Assembly: GCA_900323505.1 (NCBI GenBank)
Contig: OOIN01000039.1
Coordinates: 1 to 64,000 of the forward strand
Reading direction: 5' to 3'
Origin: Ustilago trichophora
Taxonomy: Eukaryota; Basidiomycota; Ustilaginomycetes; Ustilaginales; Ustilaginaceae
Length of the DNA stretch: 64,000 nt
The translations under genes were made by a program, and so were the position numbers. Below the pieces are notes generated by a model that saw only the letters and a program-made list of their open reading frames with translations, searched no databases and was not told where the DNA came from. This document shows, one piece after another, positions 59,501 through 64,000 of this stretch. How positions within the stretch are numbered: the stretch's first letter is position 1; every line of letters starts with the position of its first letter.

Positions 59501-60533
59501 TCAGGTACGCTTCGACCCGTTGATGATGATGATGATGATCAGCGGTGATAATGGCAGGACCGGCGACATGACCGCGTGATAGGGAGGTTTCAGCGCTCCA
59601 AGCTGAAGCAGAGTCAGAGGAACTAGCCTGGGTCGAAGAGGCCTGAGAGCGCGAACATGACGGTAGAGAATCTTCGTGAGACAACTCGCTTGCAGCAAGA
59701 GACGGGCGCTCCAAGCGGTGCTGCTGTTGGTGCTGCTGATGTTCTTCGGCAAAGGCTGTCTCTGCCGACGAAGAGGCTGTTGCTGATTCGAGTGTCGGCG
59801 AAGGATGCTGTACGGTATACTCTTTATCAAAAAAGCGGTATGCGCGGCGGTAGAGGTCAGTAGGGGTCTGTGCAGCAACGCATTTAGCCGCAAAGTAAGG
59901 GTCTGTGGCATCATGCATCGACGAGGAACGCTCCGAATCGGAATGCGAAACATCAGAGACACCCGCCGAAGATTTTCGTGCGAGGACCGAGAGTCGTGCG
60001 CCAAAGGTGGCGAGCGAAGCCGAGTGGGGAAGATGCAGCGGTTCGTCGATGGTGTCTTCGGAGAAGCGGGACGAGAGAAGCGTGTGCTGAGCAACTTGGC
60101 TGGGTGGCTGGTAGGTGAATTTGGAGATGGGCGAAGAACGCATAGGCTCATGCTCTGCGATGGTTCCAATGTTGAAGGAGGGGACTCGGCTAGGTGAGCT
60201 TGCACTGCTGGAAGCTGAGCCGGAAGCACGTGGAGGGGTGAGTCGAATGCTGTCAGGTCGACGTGGATACTCGTCGGGAATGTCGATGCTGAGTCTGCCA
60301 AAATCGAATGAGATCTGGCTAGATCGTGTCGAGTTGCGAGAGATGGAGCCGGCAATCGAGTGACTTGGTGAAGTGTAAGGCTCAAGATCGTCGGAAGAAG
60401 GCTGTACACGAGGATCAAGGCACAGTGGCACTTCTGCTGAACTCCAGAGCGTTGAGATGCTACCAGCTCTGGAGGCAGCACGAGACATGCCAGCGTCCAT
60501 AGCGTGGCTTTCTGCAAAAGATGTTCGAGACAT
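56550..60533 (-). CDS. Large Ser-rich orphan protein, 1327 aa
   Basis: One continuous frame of 1328 codons from the ATG at 60533 (MSRTSFAESHAM). It is dominated by Ser/Ala/Arg/Pro-rich low-complexity sequence with His (HHHHH, from GATGAT repeats near 59520) and Gly runs. A central segment of ~200 residues, near 690-890, looks folded: WASYLNTGLTLHLEGDHGRI, CQINMTYLAYDPFGRPEQL, LLKHLTVGEDVKADLLTRQ, RLAWKFAYRVVEQENG, RLVPLRFSCSATLLNP. A short pair of conserved-looking motifs (KPMLINGRKLIPISLPAGL) lies near 1060. I do not recognise any family. The many SxxxS and RxxS sites suggest a phosphorylated cytoplasmic or cortical regulator, but that is a guess. Confidence 0.8.
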   Translation of the reverse strand: MSRTSFAESHAMDAGMSRAASRAGSISTLWSSAEVPLCLDPRVQPSSDDLEPYTSPSHSIAGSISRNSTRSSQISFDFGRLSIDIPDEYPRRPDSIRLTPPRASGSASSSASSPSRVPSFNIGTIAEHEPMRSSPISKFTYQPPSQVAQHTLLSSRFSEDTIDEPLHLPHSASLATFGARLSVLARKSSAGVSDVSHSDSERSSSMHDATDPYFAAKCVAAQTPTDLYRRAYRFFDKEYTVQHPSPTLESATASSSAETAFAEEHQQHQQQHRLERPSLAASELSHEDSLPSCSRSQASSTQASSSDSASAWSAETSLSRGHVAGPAIITADHHHHHQRVEAYLTPNPVDTTLTRNSGQRSASSSDKSDALSIPSLPSFPSFNSTLTATRADHSANAASQIRRRPSTADVYSQGSQVSPHTFDNVPLPLPPMPMVSPTEPVRYQVQSYSLAPANKMVGGSNVGEVGNSRSTTSRLLRARVASTPKLRLDASSLFPSEQALHAQHPVPPLPGTLSNPATDRRPSTSQMDGRAPFFGRRFRSRTLGESDRSEATNMQAAVNASRGIPSPASIHRPGVALGLSTATTTTTAAHSMVAHRHPSQVSASSSELHSPLYMQPTPGSSICSASSPATTNSSLPVTPRNTVAFPRPKSRGAGSASKSSGNSGAGWASYLNTGLTLHLEGDHGRICQINMTYLAYDPFGRPEQLVEGTEAARSLTPKRPKSRGDKDSEAEQSGTLEFGPAASEEMRSNDSVFSEASKKEHSVLLKHLTVGEDVKADLLTRQAALSLKTLGSHQVSGYERKGRLAWKFAYRVVEQENGYGSNGGGARRLVPLRFSCSATLLNPERARKSRLLNLVKKQMVPTLASKAVAASSSIDSPRSATYPYEDGMGTSTASPASSRRSNKQLGPEAYQPASPIRRTHAASGVGSYNSPLRQPSRTAASATSITSADSSFCSQPATPGRDTTHPIGDASLARMHLQASPVSAQFGQANPASASAAASLSAATQRQLRPFGTTLTPAAVAPALQLDLGSSNKLQEKASMTSLSASSISSGSVQLAKPMLINGRKLIPISLPAGLARRSRIDPALLQANVVVRGSSNDEETRQRSVSMHSSASVASSEQCQRQESGSAVKCLLSNQNRSGSSSRPPTASESIKLEYLARSASEQSPHVQQLRTQKSFAGPILTPSSFADGGRQARRQRSRTIEDGGGGGGGRQRPFTADAWGESQYPSREQVRLNSARMTSGQHPAMTRPGMGERGQSFGSQRMERDVSGKSWDQREEAEGGGFKPLPAPPRPSTRPRTAQTITNADRSGFHHQQVSSQRPIQGLRS

Positions 60534-62657
60534 GGTATATAGCAAGATGGCGATGGTGGTGATAGAAATGGGGAAGGGAATGGAGCAAAGAGGGAGAGAG
60601 AGAGGGGGAGAGAGAGAGAGGCTTTGCTGTTACGAGTAATCCGCCCACATGCTCCTGAGCAAAGAAAGAAAGTGACGAAAGAGGCTGTGTCGAAGAGTGC
60701 TGTGGTTGAGGGTGGATTCTGCAGCGTGGTGGGGTTGATCGTGTGATTTGGTGCTGGATGCTGGGATTGGTGCAAATTGGTGGGAGCGCTGAGTCAGAGA
60801 TGGTGGGTATGTAAAAGGTACGATTGCGAGCAAAGTGGGGTTTTTTGTGGATGGTGGACGAGGAGATGATGGTATAGAAGAGAGAGAGAGAACAACGAAC
60901 AGAGAGATGCGAATGCTGGAACGTAGATATGGTCCGAAAATGATGGTATCAGAGATGGTGGTGGAGTAGAACAAGGAGCAAGGAGCGTGGAAGTGGAACA
61001 CAAGGAGGCGCATAAGCTTCAGGCACAGTACAGTACACAGAGAGGGAGAGTATATGTGGGACACTAAGGGTTAAAAGCAAGGAACGGCGTGGGAAGCGCA
61101 TTTGGGATAGAGTAGTAGATGGCTGTAGCTGTGGCTTAAAGACGAGGCTGATGGCGTTGAGGAATGTCAAATTGCGTTTTGAATTGAGATGAGGATTTTG
61201 ACAGCTGAGATTCGGCTAGGATCCGACATATTGTATGTACTCAACTCAGCATTCGGAAGAGCAGAGAGACAAACCTTCCAAGCTTAGAGCCCAGCCCATA
61301 CAATCGCTATGCAGTGTAGTATATACCCAAAGGGGACGCGATGTGCAGAACTGGAAAGCATTTCTTTTTTTTTTCTGTTAAAATAAAATAAAAAATAAAA
61401 AATGCACTCTCTGAAGCGAGACGCTCATGCCCATTCTTAAGAAGCACTACGCTCTCACTACTGTTCTCCTTTTCAGTACAGTATCATGTCGTAACCTTTT
61501 GACGTCTCTCACATTGTTTCATCTTGACAACAATCAGGGATACGGAACTGATTTGCTTGCCAGCGCAGCCAAACGAAAGAGTTATGGATCTCGACTCTCA
61601 GCAAGGGACCGATTGTTCCAAAGATGCATCAATACAGTACAGATGCAAGGGTTCAAACGTAAGGAATTTTCAACACAGCGCATCACACTGCCGTTACTGT
61701 TACACACGCTCTCCCCCTCGCTTAAGCCTTCCCTCTCTCCTGACCGGTACGATCCAATTTTCCCTTTCCCCTTTCACCTCCCTTACATGCAACACTTGTC
61801 ACCCCGCCACTCTACTGTACAGCCTTTACCAACATCAGTTATAGTATTATGAAATGATTACCAAGCAGAGACGTTGTTATATATGATGAGCAGGCTGTTT
61901 GCACATCAAACGTTACTCTCTCAAGTTACAGCACAGACACACCGCTTGTTAAGGGCTGAGTGTTTGCGATTCCGGAATTCCCGACCTTTTACAGTATTTG
62001 CCGAAATTTCTCCAACCAACCCGCTGCTGCGTTTTATAGCATTTTGTCGCTTGCTCTCCACAAACCCTAACCTCTCTTGTCCTCTACTATACTGTACTAA
62101 ACGGAAATGGTGCATCATCGACATACTTTTGCAAGAAGACAAACACTCAGCTCGAACGAATGAATCTGTCAAATCCACACCTTTCTCCACACATCCCCCC
62201 CGCGCTTTGTCGATCCTCTCTCACTTGTGCACAAATCTAACCTCTCATCATAGGGTACACAGTATGCGCTCAGATCAAATCAACTTCACTTAACCCAATT
62301 CATCCCTCTCTACTTCAAAGGTAAACAACACCTTCTCTCCATCTCCACCGTATCCAATTCAAAGCCTCCGTTTGTCCTAGACCTTGGAGCTCTCTCTCTC
62401 TCTGCCCAAGTTTTTGCTCTGTCCATCGTACCATCGTACGCAGCATTTTCTTCACACGTCCAAAGAAATAATCCTCGCATTTGCGTTTGCGGTTTCGTTT
62501 TCGAAGAACTGCATTGTATGCCGAAAAGTTGCACATGTTGAACAAACCAAACCCCACCTAACCCTGTTTTGAGGCTAAGTGGTCCGGCAGATCATCATCG
62601 TGCAAGACAAGCGGAAAGCATGTTTTGAAAGTGTCTCTATCAATCATTGGTTCGGAT
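60534..62657. other. 2.1-kb region without recognisable gene
   Basis: Lies between the start of the large orphan gene and the last exon of QCR9. GAGAGAGG runs stand next to the orphan's start. Many TACTGTA/TACAGTA motifs occur between 61,020 and 62,690. ORFs up to 144 codons have no domains. Probably long 5' leader and regulatory sequence of the orphan; a small spliced gene cannot be excluded. Confidence 0.5.
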
Positions 62658-63736
62658 TTACTCCGAATCCTCGAGGTACTGTATATTGGAAATTGTAACC
62701 AAGAGTTGAGAGTTTGGTCAGTATGCAGTGATGAAAGGGAGATGCAGAAGAAGTTGGATGTGACTTACCTTTCCTCGAATGTCCTTCCACTGCTTCTGTT
62801 GGTGTTAAGCATGAGGTGGAACCAGAGGTGAGCAGATCGTTGTTAGTTGTCTGTCATAGGGAGCTCTGAAAAGAAAAAGTGTGTATGGTCCCATGTGTCG
62901 AGGCGATACGGCTGATGGGCAAGTGAGCAGCATGGAAGCGGGCATCGACGTGGAGAGTCACAGGTGTTGCAGTTGATACGCAGTTGTGGATCGGATTGGC
63001 GGTGTGCTGGAACAGACGCGCTGCAGGTGCAAGACGCAGCTACTACCGCAATGTCGTGCTGGGCATTTGACGCTGAAGCAGCAAAAGAGTAGCAGCTTTG
63101 TGCTCGCTGCTGGTTGATATCGGTAGTTCCGAATTGCGTGGATTGTTGCGCTTCATGTCTCTCGGACCGATGTCAGCCCTGTGTGGGTACTGTATGGGTG
63201 TCCGCTATTGTCGATCTGATGCAGCTCTCCATACTTGCATGTAGCCGATCGCCTTATCGAAACACCAGATGTCAAAAGGACAAGGGAAAGAAGCGAAAAC
63301 TTACGCCCTTGTTATGCGCGTCCCACCATGCTGTGGTGGCAAGGTCGTAGCCGATGCCGAAAGCGAAGGCGCCGAAGAAGATGGATCCGACGCTGATGAC
63401 CAAAGAGAAATCGTTTTCCGCCCAAGCAAAACCGTGATGTGAGTAGGCGAACAAAGTGGTCAGCGAAAACAAGTCCCTATTCTGAGAGTGGAGGTTGCGG
63501 AAAGCGCAGTCAACATCCGATAGTGCAGCTGTCCAAACTTCCTCGGAACAGCAGTGGTATTCGATCCAATTCGTGTTCGATGTGTGTGTGGTTGATGCGA
63601 TGGAAAGGCTGCGTTGCGAGATGTGGTTTGGACTGATTGCTGGGTGACTGCTGATTGGAAGAGAGTGAAGAGAAAAGACTCACTAAACCGAGTTACGCTT
63701 GAAGACGGTGTTGTAGACAGACTTGGCCAGCGACAT
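62658..63736 (-). CDS. QCR9: Cytochrome bc1 complex subunit 9 (QCR9), 62 aa, four exons
   Basis: Small single-span subunit of mitochondrial complex III, near the Rieske and cytochrome c1 proteins. Exons: 63684-63736, 63305-63392, 62769-62795 and 62658-62678 (53, 88, 27 and 21 nt). Introns of 291, 509 and 90 bp all have GT..AG ends, and joining them keeps the phase. The product starts MSLAKSVYNTVFKRNSVYV, then has the membrane span SIFFGAFAFGIGYDLATTAW, then DAHNKGKQWKDIRGK and ends YLEDSE. The KRN..V....F.GAF.F....D pattern and the NKGK.WKD end are diagnostic. Very short 3' exons make it easy to miss. CTAAC, a branch-point-like site, is near the end of intron 2. Confidence 0.9.
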
Positions 63737-64000
63737 TGTGTGCGAGTATGTGTGTGTGTGTGTGTGTGACTAGGGTTGATGAACGATGGTGGGGAGAAGG
63801 GTGATAACGTTGACGATGATATCCAAAATGTCGAAAACTGACACACACACACAGCGAGTCGAGTTCTTCTGGAGACAGAGAGAGAGAGCGATTTCAAATC
63901 AAAGCTCTCCCGGCACTTGCGCCCGGTAGAAGAAAACCCAAAAAAAGGTCGGGCTCAAGCGGATTGTGGGATTGTCTTCGGAGCCGATCGAGTTTGCGCT
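63737..64000. promoter_or_regulatory. Upstream region of QCR9 to window end
   Basis: Contains a (TG)n run at about 63748-63768 just before the ATG and a GA-rich stretch near 63,880. No other gene start is seen before the window ends. Confidence 0.4.

Noticed and set aside
59501..60775. A 424-codon minus ORF overlapping the orphan gene in another frame
   Set aside because: Starts upstream in low-complexity leader sequence and is Ser/Pro/Leu-rich throughout; the orphan frame is longer and keeps coherent residues to its end.
1..64000. tRNA, rRNA or CRISPR array
   Set aside because: Reading for tRNA A/B box pairs, 5S-like sequence and regularly spaced repeats gave nothing convincing; a covariance-model scan would be decisive.

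Overview
The window is the left end of a fungal chromosome. It opens with about 24 copies of CCCTAA on the + strand, the C-rich strand of a TTAGGG telomere. Long, mostly intronless, Ser/Ala/Gln-rich nuclear-gene ORFs, short GT..AG introns in a few genes, and the gene set (single MAD3/BUB1 kinase, RRP6, SF3A3, eIF4A-III, COG6, QCR9, POT peptide transporter, MSC2-type zinc transporter) fit a basidiomycete. The overall style best fits a smut fungus (Ustilaginomycotina). That placement is inference; no species marker was read.

Layout. Bases 1-16,700 are subtelomere with no gene I believe to be intact. In order: telomere; a repeat block (148-1560) duplicated at 5280-6694 and partly at 3960-4569; an AACCTC-rich tract with two ORFs of unknown nature; palindromic miniature elements (AAGCCACC family) and fold-back repeats (GGCCCATT family) at 6.9-9.2 kb; a complete but dead pogo/Fot1-type DNA transposon with TIRs and a TA target duplication (10136-12381); a decayed MCM4 copy (about 12720-14605); and the 3' part of a Ty3/gypsy chromovirus with an unusual integrase-chromodomain-RNase H order, polypurine tract and LTR (14970-16707).

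Bases 16,800-63,740 are chromosomal core genes, many in divergent pairs: an unassigned coiled-coil protein, BUB1/MAD3, an AP endonuclease gene broken by two in-frame TGA codons, a penta-EF-hand gene broken by a frameshift and a TGA, MSC2 zinc transporter, a predicted mitochondrial protein, PTR2, COG6, a TMEM19-like protein, mitochondrial uS11, a membrane-anchored GH17 glucanase, RRP6, RNase H2 subunit A, SF3A3, eIF4A-III, two adjacent predicted secreted proteins, a 1327-residue orphan and a four-exon QCR9. Functions cover genome maintenance (BUB1, RNase H2, AP endonuclease), RNA processing (RRP6, SF3A3, eIF4A-III), Golgi/ER and transport (COG6, MSC2, PTR2), mitochondria (uS11m, QCR9) and cell wall or secretion.

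Two cross-cutting observations stand out. First, every premature in-frame stop I found is TGA, and most damage in the transposon, the Ty3 fragment, the MCM4 copy and two core genes can be read as CpG to TpG/CpA transitions. Second, the Ty3 fragment carries a truncated RNase H domain downstream of its chromodomain in one open frame. No tRNA, rRNA or CRISPR array was found.
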